Part shown: positions 45,132 to 53,555 of the stretch, one piece after another
How the letters are laid out: each line of letters starts with the position of its first letter
Position numbering within the stretch: the stretch's first letter is position 1
NCBI RefSeq assembly: GCF_000799165.1
Contig: NZ_JUGF01000002.1
Span: forward strand, 372,001-436,000
Length of the DNA: 64,000 nt
Direction of reading: 5' to 3'
Origin: Methylotenera versatilis 7
GTDB taxonomy: Bacteria > Pseudomonadota > Gammaproteobacteria > Burkholderiales > Methylophilaceae
The notes under the pieces: model-generated
Databases searched by the model: none
What the model saw: only the letters and a program-made list of their open reading frames with translations
What the model was told of the DNA's origin: nothing
Program-made: the position numbers and the translations under genes

Positions 45132-46373
45132 ATGAATAAATTGTTATTCGGTTTTGTTCTTTTTACAACACCATTCACGGCTCAAGCAGCTGGATTTGCA
45201 CTTGCAGAACAAAGTGCAAGCGGATTAGGTAATGCCTACGCAGGGGCGGCAGCGATTGCCGAAGATGCCAGCACTGTATTCACAAACCCCGCTGGTATGA
45301 CTTATATTGAAGGCACGCAGGCAGCCGGCGTATTACATTTGATTAAACCGAGTGTGAAATTTAACAATCAAAACTCTGCAGCCGGTTTCAACAGAACTCC
45401 AGGTGGTGAAGGTGGTGATGCAGGCAGCTTAGCTTTCGTACCCAACTTTTATTTGGTAACACCTTTAACTGACAATGTTAAATTCGGCTTGGGTGTTAAT
45501 GCGCCATTTGGCTTAAAAACTGAATATGACAAAGATTGGATTGGTCGTTTTCAAGGCATTAAATCTGACTTAAAAACCATCAATATTAATCCTTCTCTCG
45601 CTTTTAAAGTGAATGACCAACTGTCTTTAGGTTTTGGGCTTTCTGCCATGCGCATAGAGGCTGAATTAACAAGTGCCGTTAATCTAGTGACCTCTGAAAG
45701 AAGCTCTACCGTTAAGGGTGATGATTGGGGATTTGGATTTAACTTAGGCGCTATTTACCAAGCAACAAATGACACTAGAATTGGTGTGGCGTATCGCTCT
45801 AAGGTAGAGCAACATTTGAAAGGCGATGTGAAGTTTTCAATTTCAAATGGCCCCACCCCTAATGGTGATGTAAATGCAGATATAACCTTACCAGAATCTT
45901 TTTCTGTCAGTGCATTTAGCAAACTGAATGACACATGGGATTTAATGGGCGACATTACCTGGACACGCTGGAGTCAATTTGATGAGTTGGCAATTTATCG
46001 TGATAGCGGTGCATTATTACTTCCCAGTACAACTGAAAACTGGAATAACACAATGCGCTATTCAGTTGGCGTCAATTACCATTACAGCGACACTTTAAAA
46101 TTACGTGCTGGTCTAGCTTTTGATGAGGGACCGATTGACAATCAATTCAGAACAACTCGCATTCCTGACAACGACAGAAAATGGCTATCTTTTGGTGTTG
46201 GTTGGCAAACAACACCGACGACAAAATTAGATGTTGGTTATGCGCATCTGTTTGTTAAGGATCCTAAAATTTCAGACGATCAAACAAGCCCATTTCCTGG
46301 CAAAGGCTTTGTAAATGGCGATTACGATGGCAGTGTTGATATTTTAAGTATGCAAATTACCCACAATTTTTAG
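45132..46373 (+). CDS. fadL: FadL-family outer membrane fatty acid transporter
   Basis: The long reading opens with a TTG at 45117, but the ATG at 45132 begins a clean signal peptide (MNKLLFGFVLFTTPFTAQA, cleavage before AGFALAEQ), so I use it (413 residues). The mature N-terminus GFALAEQSASGLGNAYAGAA and the following DASTVFTNPAGMTYIEG are the hatch region of FadL/TodX transporters. The rest is a 14-strand barrel and ends in the expected aromatic residue (MQITHNF). It carries long-chain fatty acids or other hydrophobic molecules inward. It is divergent from rpfF; the fatty-acid nature of DSF makes a role in signal movement possible but unproved. Confidence 0.9.
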   Translation: MNKLLFGFVLFTTPFTAQAAGFALAEQSASGLGNAYAGAAAIAEDASTVFTNPAGMTYIEGTQAAGVLHLIKPSVKFNNQNSAAGFNRTPGGEGGDAGSLAFVPNFYLVTPLTDNVKFGLGVNAPFGLKTEYDKDWIGRFQGIKSDLKTININPSLAFKVNDQLSLGFGLSAMRIEAELTSAVNLVTSERSSTVKGDDWGFGFNLGAIYQATNDTRIGVAYRSKVEQHLKGDVKFSISNGPTPNGDVNADITLPESFSVSAFSKLNDTWDLMGDITWTRWSQFDELAIYRDSGALLLPSTTENWNNTMRYSVGVNYHYSDTLKLRAGLAFDEGPIDNQFRTTRIPDNDRKWLSFGVGWQTTPTTKLDVGYAHLFVKDPKISDDQTSPFPGKGFVNGDYDGSVDILSMQITHNF

Positions 46374-46477
46374 TTTATCTTCACTATAAAGGGCTTAGGT
46401 TCATATCTAAGCCCAATCAAAATCAGCAACACTAGCTGAATACAAATTGCATTAGCCATACAAAAAAATAGTGATCA

Positions 46478-47800
46478 TCAATCAGGCAACCACACGCACA
46501 CACGCAATCCACCATATTTGGTGGATTGGTCAAAGGACAACTTGCCGTTATAGCTCTCGACAATATCATGTACGATGGCTAAACCAAGGCCGCTGCCAGG
46601 CGTGGTTTCATCCAACCTGAATCCACGCTGCGTTAATGCATCCAATTTATCTAACTCACAACCAACGCCATCATCCTCTACCATCAAAATCATGCCCTGC
46701 TCGGCTTTAATGGTTAAATACACATTTTGTTTACACCATTTGCAAGCATTGTCCAGCAGGTTGCCAAGTAACTCTGAAAAGTCTTCCTGATCACCGATAT
46801 AGCTAATATTGTCATCGATTTGATACGTGATTATCGGCATCTTTGCAACATGCATTAACCGCAAGGTTTTGACCATTAACGTAACTTCTTCTTGCACATC
46901 CACGCGACGGCCAGGCAACGTATTGCCAATCAAACGTGCGCGTTTCAATTCACGTTCGACAATATGCCGCATGATTTCTGTCGTTTCATATATCGTGGCA
47001 GAAAACTGTTTATTCTCGGCGGCCGAAAACTGCTCTGCGGTTTGATTCAATATCGTCAATTGTGTTTTAAGTGCATGCGCAAGATTACCCAACGCTTCTC
47101 TAGATCGACGACTCTGATTACCCATCATTTTCAGCAAGCGATTAAATTCGGCAATCACCGGCGCAATTTCTGTGGGGCCAAGCGATTCAATCTGGCTCAC
47201 TTCGCCAGATTCTATACGGAGCAAATTGTCGCGAATCACTTGCAATGGTTTAAGGCTATTACTCACAATCTGACGCTGTATCAGCAACAGTGCCAGCAAT
47301 ATCAGCAAAGAGATAGCACCATAAATCCACTGAAATTGGCGCAAGGCTTGATTGACAGCGGTGAGATCTTCCGCAACCGCAATCGTGATAGTTTGCTGAT
47401 GCTTTTTATACCCCTGCACAGCCATTAACAAAGTCTGCCCTTCAGGGCCTTTTGTGCGAAACGTGATTACTGAACCAGCTTCAACCTCAGGAATCGCTAA
47501 ACTATTATCCCAAAGCGAACGCGAATATTGATGCTGACTGGCCGCTGTGATCACGTAGTAATGGCCTGACAACGGTCGCTGATACACCGCGCTGACTCTT
47601 TGCGGGTTCAGCAATAAGTTATCTTGTGCATCAAAAGTAATACCTGAAAGTAAGCTCTCACTATCTTGGCTCAGCCGATTGATTAACTGCTTTTCAGACA
47701 AACTGCTAAAAACATAGCTAATGACGCCCCACTGCAAACCGAGCAAAACAATCAGGCTAAAAGTTAACCCATAAGAAAGACGTTTATTGAGACTTAGCAT
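46478..47800 (-). CDS. Sensor histidine kinase, QseC/PhoQ-like
   Basis: This 440-residue kinase has an N-terminal membrane helix (LTFSLIVLLGLQWGVISYVF), a periplasmic domain to about 155, a second helix (IYGAISLLILLALLLI), a HAMP segment, and the phosphoacceptor His242 in NLAHALKTQLTIL. The ATPase domain shows NLLDNACKWCKQ, VEDDGVGC and PGSGLGLAIVHDIVESYNG. The acceptor motif HALKT is typical of PhoQ-like kinases. It follows its response regulator gene by 36 bases. The signal is unknown; divalent metals or membrane stress are usual for relatives. Confidence 0.92.
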   Translation of the reverse strand: MLSLNKRLSYGLTFSLIVLLGLQWGVISYVFSSLSEKQLINRLSQDSESLLSGITFDAQDNLLLNPQRVSAVYQRPLSGHYYVITAASQHQYSRSLWDNSLAIPEVEAGSVITFRTKGPEGQTLLMAVQGYKKHQQTITIAVAEDLTAVNQALRQFQWIYGAISLLILLALLLIQRQIVSNSLKPLQVIRDNLLRIESGEVSQIESLGPTEIAPVIAEFNRLLKMMGNQSRRSREALGNLAHALKTQLTILNQTAEQFSAAENKQFSATIYETTEIMRHIVERELKRARLIGNTLPGRRVDVQEEVTLMVKTLRLMHVAKMPIITYQIDDNISYIGDQEDFSELLGNLLDNACKWCKQNVYLTIKAEQGMILMVEDDGVGCELDKLDALTQRGFRLDETTPGSGLGLAIVHDIVESYNGKLSFDQSTKYGGLRVCVWLPD

Positions 47801-47836
47801 ATTTGACGATTTAAGCAGGGTTAAACTTGGCTGGAT

Positions 47837-48520
47837 TTAGATGGATGGTGGATTAGCGTTATCTGGATTAAACACGTAACCTTGGCCGCGCCTGGTTTGA
47901 ATGAGCTCTTCACCGATTTTTTGCCGCAGGCGTTTCACATACACTTCAATCACGTTACTGTCTTTGTCGCTATCGTATTCATAAACGTGTTCGGTTAATC
48001 TGGTTTTTGACAGCACTTTACCCGGATTCAACATAAAGTAGCGCAATAAACGATATTCTGTGCTGGTGAGTGCGTGGCGTTGCCCATCCGCATGGATTAA
48101 CATTTGCGTGTCTTCTTCCAGCTCAATACCACTGAAAGAAAGTGCTGTCGCGGTTGTATTCTGGCTGCGTTTTAATACAGCGTTCAATCGCGCAAGCAGT
48201 TCTTCCATTTGAAAAGGCTTGCCAACGTAATCATCCGCGCCCAGCTTAAAACCTTCAATTTTTTCTTGCCAGGTATCACGCGCCGTTAAAATAACCACTG
48301 GCACCTGATTACCTTTTTTGCGCCAGTTAGCCAGAACGACCAATCCGGATTGTTTAGGCAAACCCAAATCAAGCACCACAATATCATAAGGCTCAATGTC
48401 GCCAAATGCTTCCGCTTCAAGCCCATCGGTGGCTAAATCAACCGCATAGCCCGCACGCTGCAATGCAGAGCGGACAGACGGCCCCAAAACAGCATCGTCT
48501 TCAACTAATAAAAGTCGCAT
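47837..48520 (-). CDS. OmpR/PhoB-family response regulator
   Basis: This 227-residue regulator has an N-terminal receiver with Asp51 (IVVLDLGLPKQSG), the conserved Lys in DDYVGKPFQMEE, and a C-terminal winged helix (LTSTEYRLLRYFMLNPGKVL, SNVIEVYVKRLRQKIGEE, TRRGQGYVF). It should bind DNA when phosphorylated by the kinase encoded just downstream. Two PepSY protein genes precede it on the same strand, one only 2 bases away, so those are probably part of the system. Relatives include PhoP, PmrA and QseB. Confidence 0.93.
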   Translation of the reverse strand: MRLLLVEDDAVLGPSVRSALQRAGYAVDLATDGLEAEAFGDIEPYDIVVLDLGLPKQSGLVVLANWRKKGNQVPVVILTARDTWQEKIEGFKLGADDYVGKPFQMEELLARLNAVLKRSQNTTATALSFSGIELEEDTQMLIHADGQRHALTSTEYRLLRYFMLNPGKVLSKTRLTEHVYEYDSDKDSNVIEVYVKRLRQKIGEELIQTRRGQGYVFNPDNANPPSI

Positions 48521-48522
48521 GC

Positions 48523-48846
48523 TTAATCATCAATCTCGATCTTGATTAACTGACCAGTCTTTGCATCCAGTTTTAATTCCCACACTTGACCCTGAATGTC
48601 CAAAATTTCAACCTCATAAATATAGCGGCCGCCTTTCTTTTCAAACTCAGTCTCAAGCACCTCACCATTTTTTTTGGCACGGGCGAATGCTAAAATTTTC
48701 TCTAAAGGTAATATTTCACCTTGTTGCCTGAGTTTTTTAGCCAATTGATAATCTTCTTCCGCAGACAAACTATTCATGTTCAGCAAACTGCCTGATGCTA
48801 AACAGACACAAAGAATACCCCTGCAATATAACTTTAGAAAACACAT
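48523..48846 (-). CDS. PepSY-domain protein (secreted), first of two
   Basis: This 107-residue protein has an N-terminal hydrophobic stretch (LYCRGILCVCLASGSLLNMN) likely to act as a signal or anchor. The rest is one PepSY domain (DYQLAKKLRQQGEILPLEKI and GGRYIYEVEILDIQGQVWEL, followed by DAKTGQLIKIEID). PepSY domains bind or restrain proteases and sensors in the periplasm. The stop lies 2 bases from the regulator gene, so co-expression is likely. I infer a link to sensing by the kinase. Confidence 0.88.
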   Translation of the reverse strand: MCFLKLYCRGILCVCLASGSLLNMNSLSAEEDYQLAKKLRQQGEILPLEKILAFARAKKNGEVLETEFEKKGGRYIYEVEILDIQGQVWELKLDAKTGQLIKIEIDD

Positions 48847-48900
48847 ATCAATTGGCTACCTTTTATACACTTGTTTGCTCAACTTAGACCAAAGCTAAGG

Positions 48901-49245
48901 TTAGAACCAATCGCGAGATACTTTACGTGTTTCGCCGGTTTTTGCATCAATTTTCACTTCCCACTCTTGGCCTTGAGCATCGATAATTTCAAATTCATAA
49001 TCCCAGCCTTGTGGCCATTTGCGATCATCAAGCTCAACTTCAATCACCGTACCAGGTTTTGCGACCAATGCTTTTTCAGTAGCTTGCTCAACAGAAATTA
49101 ATCCAGCGGCTTTTGCGATTAATAGCATTTCTGCGGCATCATCGTCATCAGCGATTACATTACTGATTGTGAAAACACTAAGGCTTGCGACGGTTAATGT
49201 CAGTAGCATCGCTTTATTAAATTTGGCTTTGTTTAAATGAGTCAT
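48901..49245 (-). CDS. PepSY-domain protein (secreted), second of two
   Basis: This 114-residue protein has a Sec-type signal peptide (FNKAMLLTLTVASLSVFTIS, cleavage near VIA-DDDDA) and an acidic start to the mature chain. One PepSY domain follows (ISVEQATEKALVAKPGTVIE, WDYEFEIIDAQGQEWEVKID, DAKTGETRKVSRD). It is a paralogue of the protein encoded 54 bases downstream and probably the first gene of the PepSY-regulator-kinase run. Confidence 0.9.
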   Translation of the reverse strand: MTHLNKAKFNKAMLLTLTVASLSVFTISNVIADDDDAAEMLLIAKAAGLISVEQATEKALVAKPGTVIEVELDDRKWPQGWDYEFEIIDAQGQEWEVKIDAKTGETRKVSRDWF

Positions 49246-49338
49246 TTTAATCTCCTGAATAAATATATATTGATATTACGAAGACTACTTTAACGACCCA
49301 ACCTTAAACCAAACTGAATTTTTAAATTTAACTTGTTG

Positions 49339-50721
49339 TTATATTTTTCTGGATTCCGGATATATTTTATAAATATTTCGACCAGATGCTTTTGCTTCAT
49401 ATAAAGCAATATCTGCCTTCTTCATCAGGCTATTAAGCGTTTCTTCACTATTTTTTTGATAGCCCGCAATACCGATGCTCACGCTCACTTTAATAGTTTT
49501 ATTCATCACCGTTATATTTTTCTCAAATGATGCCATTATTTTATCTGCGATTAAATTTGCATCATCTATATGGTTAAGTTCATCCAGTACGATAACAAAC
49601 TCATCACCACCAACCCTACTTAAAATATCCACATCACGAATACAATGGTTTAATTTCTTGGCAATTATTTTGAGCAGCTCATCGCCCACATCATGCCCAT
49701 AACTGTCATTCAGCTTTTTAAAATGATCAATATCGATATACATAATAGCCATTAATCGATTGAATCGTTTTGATTGCGCAAAAGTCTGTGCCATTCTAAA
49801 GTCGAGCAAACGCCTATTGGCTAAGCCAGTCAGGCTATCTTGCATTGCTTGCGAAGTTAAGGTCTTGCGCTCGCTTAAAAAGAAATACGCTAGCGTTGCT
49901 AACAACAGGCTTATCGCGATGCTCATTAATCTGGTGATTAATATTAACTCAGGCGTCTTTTCTGCTTTTTGCAGTACAGCCCACTCCCATTGCACATTGG
50001 GCAAATCACTGACGGAAATCAAGGCTTTGGGATTTTGAAATAAACTGGGATTACCGTAAAAAACAGTTGATGAGCCTTTGACCCTAATCGCAAAATCAAA
50101 CTCATCATCAGTTAAGTTGTGAAAAGCAGCTTTAAAAAAGGAGTCTGTATTAATCACGGTCGACAATAATCCCCAATACTGCCCATCGACAAAGATTGGA
50201 TATCGATAGATTAATCCTCTACCACCCTGCACCAAATCCAGAGGACCAGCCAATACGCCCTCACGACTGTCAACCGCTTGCTTCACTTGCGGCCATTGCT
50301 GAGTGATATCGCGGTAATCAATACCGATTGACTTTTCATTCGATTTGACGGGATAAACGTAGGTGAGCTTGTAACCAACCGCCACCCCCAAATTACGTAC
50401 ATGTTTTGTTCTGACGTACAAATCAGCAAGTATCGCACTCAGTTTATTGCTATCAAGATGTTGGTGATAAACCGTTAAGTAACTGGATAAGCCGTTTGAC
50501 ACGAATAACAAAGCATTTAACTCTCGATCGACTTTTGTCTTCAGTGCATTGGCATAGTCTGTCGCTTCTACCGTCACTCTGGCTTCCGCTTTTTCATATT
50601 CGGCACTTACTAGCAGCTCAAAAATAGAGGCAAATATGATAAAAATCAGAAAAGCATAGGCAAATGATGCAGAGTTATTTTTTAAATAACTAACATACTT
50701 CATCAAGCGGTACATATTCAT
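49339..50721 (-). CDS. Diguanylate cyclase with CHASE sensor and GGDEF domain
   Basis: This 460-residue membrane protein should make c-di-GMP. Two membrane helices (ASFAYAFLIFIIFASIFELL near 17-36 and LITRLMSIAISLLLATLAYFF near 262-282) flank a periplasmic CHASE-type sensor. The cyclase domain has an intact GGDEF motif at 371-375 (SRVGGDEFVIVLDEL) and an inhibitory RxxD site five residues before it (RDVD). It therefore looks active and feedback-inhibited. It stands alone and can oppose RpfG in setting the c-di-GMP level. Confidence 0.93.
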   Translation of the reverse strand: MNMYRLMKYVSYLKNNSASFAYAFLIFIIFASIFELLVSAEYEKAEARVTVEATDYANALKTKVDRELNALLFVSNGLSSYLTVYHQHLDSNKLSAILADLYVRTKHVRNLGVAVGYKLTYVYPVKSNEKSIGIDYRDITQQWPQVKQAVDSREGVLAGPLDLVQGGRGLIYRYPIFVDGQYWGLLSTVINTDSFFKAAFHNLTDDEFDFAIRVKGSSTVFYGNPSLFQNPKALISVSDLPNVQWEWAVLQKAEKTPELILITRLMSIAISLLLATLAYFFLSERKTLTSQAMQDSLTGLANRRLLDFRMAQTFAQSKRFNRLMAIMYIDIDHFKKLNDSYGHDVGDELLKIIAKKLNHCIRDVDILSRVGGDEFVIVLDELNHIDDANLIADKIMASFEKNITVMNKTIKVSVSIGIAGYQKNSEETLNSLMKKADIALYEAKASGRNIYKIYPESRKI

Positions 50722-50849
50722 GCCTAGATTATAATCATTTTGCTAAATCATCCCATCTATAAAATTACCACCCTTATAAAAATCATTTCATCACGTATCT
50801 CAGTTTAAGATGTCAATATATTGAGAAATGAAAATCAAAGTAATATAAA

Positions 50850-50886
50850 ACATAAAACGGCTCGGCATTTCTGCCGAGCCGTTTAT
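50850..50886 (-). terminator. Terminator after the small lipoprotein gene
   Basis: A perfect 13-bp stem AAACGGCTCGGCA (50855-50867) / TGCCGAGCCGTTT (50872-50884) with a TTTC loop is followed on the minus strand by a T-rich run. It ends transcription of the lipoprotein gene at 50.9 kb. Confidence 0.88.
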
Positions 50887-50936
50887 TAACACGTTGAAAC
50901 AAATCGTTAATTAAAACTGATTAACTGAATCAATCA

Positions 50937-51143
50937 TTAATCTGTCTTATCTTCAATTTTATCGCCAGCTTCTTCAAGCTTATCACCGGCATTATCTGTT
51001 GCATCTTCGATTTTATCACCAGCATTTTCAACTGCATTATCGATTTTTTCACCTGCGGTTTCTGCAGGGCCTTTTTCACAAGCAGATAACCCAAGGGCAA
51101 ACAAAAGTGTTAATGCTGCAATCGAAAGTTTGTTCATATTCAT
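50937..51143 (-). CDS. Small lipoprotein with 11-residue amphipathic repeats
   Basis: This 68-residue protein has a signal peptide ending in a lipobox (FALGLSACEKGP), so it should be lipid-anchored. The rest is about three 11-residue units, AGEKIDNAVEN, AGDKIEDATDN and AGDKLEEAGDK, ending IEDKTD. Such repeats form amphipathic helices like those of LEA or apolipoprotein-type proteins. The units use similar DNA codons, suggesting growth by tandem duplication. Related small lipoproteins are common in betaproteobacteria, with a probable envelope stress role, but none is known to me for this one. It has its own terminator. Confidence 0.8.
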   Translation of the reverse strand: MNMNKLSIAALTLLFALGLSACEKGPAETAGEKIDNAVENAGDKIEDATDNAGDKLEEAGDKIEDKTD

Positions 51144-51498
51144 TTTAAAGCTCCCATGTATTTTTTAATCTAAAAAGTATTTAAGCTTAAAAACTATTGT
51201 TACAAGATAGTTTTTAAGCAATGTCTGCATATTAGTTAAAAATAATCTCAGGCAATAGCATACAACTGCTGAATCTTCTGTCAGATATGGCTGACATACT
51301 CAGTGCGATAATTTAAAACGCCCGCCACTTTGGAAGTTAATTTCACTAGATTTAACACCATCCAATCTCGATTTTTTATCGTTTGTGCCAAGACAGTCAA
51401 TTTTAGTGGAGCCTTACGCGCATTATTTCGCTCTATTTTGGTGCGCCATATTATAATGACCGCCATTTTGGTGCAATTTTAGATCTAAGGAGCAATGC
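51144..51498. other. Intergenic region between the lipoprotein gene and gdhA
   Basis: This 355-base gap should hold the divergent promoters. Near gdhA a TATAAT at 51452-51457 lies between two direct repeats, listed separately. A 61-codon antisense reading at 51281-51466 looks spurious: it has odd composition and no ribosome binding site. Confidence 0.55.
51435..51474 (+). promoter_or_regulatory. gdhA promoter with direct repeats ATTTTGGTGC
   Basis: The 10-base word ATTTTGGTGC occurs at 51435-51444 and again at 51465-51474, exactly 30 bases apart, flanking a TATAAT at 51452-51457. A good AAGGAG ribosome site and the gdhA ATG follow at 51487-51499. The half-site TGGTGC resembles the arm of NtrC sites (TGCACnnnnnTGGTGCA), which would fit a nitrogen-regulated gene, but each copy here is only a half-site. 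Confidence 0.5.
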
Positions 51499-52851
51499 AT
51501 GCCGTACGTAGCAGATACCATAGCCAGATTGAAAAAATCTGGTCCTGCAGAATTTGAGTTTTATCAGGCTGTGGATGAAGTTTTAACCTCACTACGCCCA
51601 TTGCTGGATAAAAATCCGAAATACAAAAAAAATGGCATCATAGAGCGTATTGTAGAACCAGAACGTCAAATCATGTTCCGCGTAGCGTGGGTTGATGATC
51701 ATGGTCATGTGCAGGTCAATAAAGGTTATCGCATCCAGTTTAATTCTGCGCTTGGCCCATACAAAGGCGGTATCCGTTTTCACCCAAGCGTTTATGGTGG
51801 CATCATCAAGTTTTTGGGGTTTGAGCAGATCTTTAAGAACTCACTCACAGGCCTAGCAATTGGCGGTGGCAAAGGGGGATGCGATTTTGATCCTAAAGGT
51901 AAATCCGATAATGAGATCATGCGCTTCTGTCAGGCCTTCATGACAGAGCTCTACCGTCATATCGGCCCTACAACTGATGTACCTGCGGGTGACATTGGTG
52001 TTGGTGGCCGTGAAATCGGTTATATGTATGGTCAGTACAAGCGTCTCACGGGAAGCTTCGATGGCGTGCTAACAGGTAAAAAAGTCCCTTGGGGTGGCTC
52101 GCTTGGACGTACACAGGCGACAGGCTATGGCGCAGTGTATTTTGCGCAGAATATGCTGGAAGGGCGCGGCGATAAATTGGAAGGAAAGACCTGCGTAGTG
52201 TCTGGTGCTGGCAACGTGGCAATTTACACGATTGAAAAACTATACCAACTTGGTGCAAAACCAGTTACATGCAGTGACTCACGCGGCATGATCTATCATG
52301 AAAAAGGCATTGATCTTGCGACGCTAAAACAGCTGAAAGAGGTCGAGGCTGCCTGCTTATCCAAATATTTACAGCATCATCCGGATGCAAAATATACATC
52401 TGTCGCTGACTATCCAACCGGTAGAAATCATGTATGGTCAGTGCCATGCCAGGCAGCATTCCCATCTGCGACTCAAAACGAACTCAATGAAGCAGATGCA
52501 GAAGTGTTGCTGAAGAACGGCTGTATATGTATCTCGGAAGGAGCGAACATGCCCTCAACACCTGAGGCAGTAGAGAAGTTCCTTAAGGCAAATATTGCTT
52601 ATGGTCCTGGTAAGGCAGCCAATGCTGGCGGTGTTGCCACAAGTCAGCTGGAAATGGCACAGAACTCAAGCATGCAGCAATGGACGTTTGAAGAAGTGGA
52701 TGGCAAGTTATTCAACATCATGAAAAACATCTACACGAGCGCAAGTGAAACTGCAAAAGAGTTTGGTCAGCCAGGTAATTTAGTCTTTGGTGCCAACATT
52801 GCCGGCTTCCGTAAGGTGGCTGATGCGATGATTGACCAAGGTGTTATGTAA
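51499..52851 (+). CDS. gdhA: NADP-specific glutamate dehydrogenase
   Basis: This 450-residue enzyme makes glutamate from 2-oxoglutarate and ammonium. It has the substrate region YRIQFNSALGPYKGGIRFHP, the active-site Lys in AIGGGKGGCDFDPKGKSDNE, the catalytic Asp context TDVPAGDIGVGGREIGYM, the dinucleotide-binding VVSGAGNVAIYTIEKLYQLG, and ANAGGVATSQLEMAQN. Length and sequence match hexameric NADP-linked GdhA of the E. coli type. It has no operon partner. The ATG is preceded by AAGGAG at a good distance. Confidence 0.96.
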   Translation: MPYVADTIARLKKSGPAEFEFYQAVDEVLTSLRPLLDKNPKYKKNGIIERIVEPERQIMFRVAWVDDHGHVQVNKGYRIQFNSALGPYKGGIRFHPSVYGGIIKFLGFEQIFKNSLTGLAIGGGKGGCDFDPKGKSDNEIMRFCQAFMTELYRHIGPTTDVPAGDIGVGGREIGYMYGQYKRLTGSFDGVLTGKKVPWGGSLGRTQATGYGAVYFAQNMLEGRGDKLEGKTCVVSGAGNVAIYTIEKLYQLGAKPVTCSDSRGMIYHEKGIDLATLKQLKEVEAACLSKYLQHHPDAKYTSVADYPTGRNHVWSVPCQAAFPSATQNELNEADAEVLLKNGCICISEGANMPSTPEAVEKFLKANIAYGPGKAANAGGVATSQLEMAQNSSMQQWTFEEVDGKLFNIMKNIYTSASETAKEFGQPGNLVFGANIAGFRKVADAMIDQGVM

Positions 52852-53020
52852 TTATCAAGCTGATCTAAACTGTGTGATTCAGAGACATCGTTTCAATATA
52901 ATTAGAATGAATAGGCGAGATAACAACAGCGTCTTCAGTGGATAAACTCTGAGATGCTGGCCTTGTATGCCGTCAATGCGGCATACAAGGCCCACTTTAC
53001 GCAAATGGTGGTGAAGGGTT
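52852..53020. other. Gap downstream of gdhA
   Basis: No gene seen. An inverted repeat GCCTTGTATGCCG / CGGCATACAAGGC around 52960-52991 could act as a hairpin at the end of gdhA, although no long T-run follows it. It may also be part of the mobile-element remnant beginning just after. Confidence 0.45.
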
Positions 53021-53300
53021 ACATATGGTCACCTGCAAAATTGCACCAGGCATTTATCAATTAACTTCTGTGGATGATTGCACTCGTTACAGAGCTTTTA
53101 AACAGATCGAGAACGTGAATTCTTCGCTGCTAAAGTTCAAGAAAAACTGATGGGGTTCGGTATTAAATTTTAAACCCAATAAACCAAGCTCTCCATATCT
53201 TAATGGCAAAGTTGAGCGCTCTCAGAAAACGGGTAAAACTGAGTTCTATGCAACGGTTGACTTGGTCGCTGACAACTTAAAAGTACTTTGAATTATCGAA
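53020..53300 (+). pseudogene. Decayed IS481-like transposase (DDE integrase core)
   Basis: Pieces of an integrase-core transposase are readable in shifting frames. The first is IYQLTSVDDCTRYRAFK, holding a DD of the catalytic core. After a frame change come REFFAAKVQEKLMGFGIKF, then KPSSPYLNGKVERSQKTGKT with the catalytic Glu, and EFYATVDLVADN. Stops and at least two frameshifts break it, and the N-terminal part is gone. The order and wording fit IS481-family transposases. No terminal repeats are visible by eye. It is a relic and cannot make an active enzyme. Confidence 0.8.
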
Positions 53301-53366
53301 CGATAGCCAATTACAAGGTCGATTTACAATTAAGAAAATTGAAACGATATCTATGAATCACACAGA

Positions 53367-53555
53367 TTAATTGTTCTTATTATGCAAGTCCGATTCCCGG
53401 ATGTTATGTGGCTCATATATCACTCTTTCAATCACTTTATTTGATATTCCTGATTCAGTCATAAACTGTCTAGCTATTAGAAAGTCCTTACTTAAAACCA
53501 ATTTAAGAGCCATTTTTACAATTTTTTCTGATTCCTTATCATCTCTGTTAAACAT
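53367..53555 (-). CDS. Small hypothetical protein
   Basis: This reading gives 62 residues from the ATG at 53555 (MFNRDDKESEKIVKMALKLV), which has GGAG six bases before it. An ATG two codons earlier is also possible. The protein is soluble and mostly helical, with LSKDFLIARQFMTESGISNK and VIERVIYEPHNIRESD. I do not recognise a family. The ribosome binding site and the ordered composition support a real gene, but it stands alone beside a transposase relic. Confidence 0.5.
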   Translation of the reverse strand: MFNRDDKESEKIVKMALKLVLSKDFLIARQFMTESGISNKVIERVIYEPHNIRESDLHNKNN

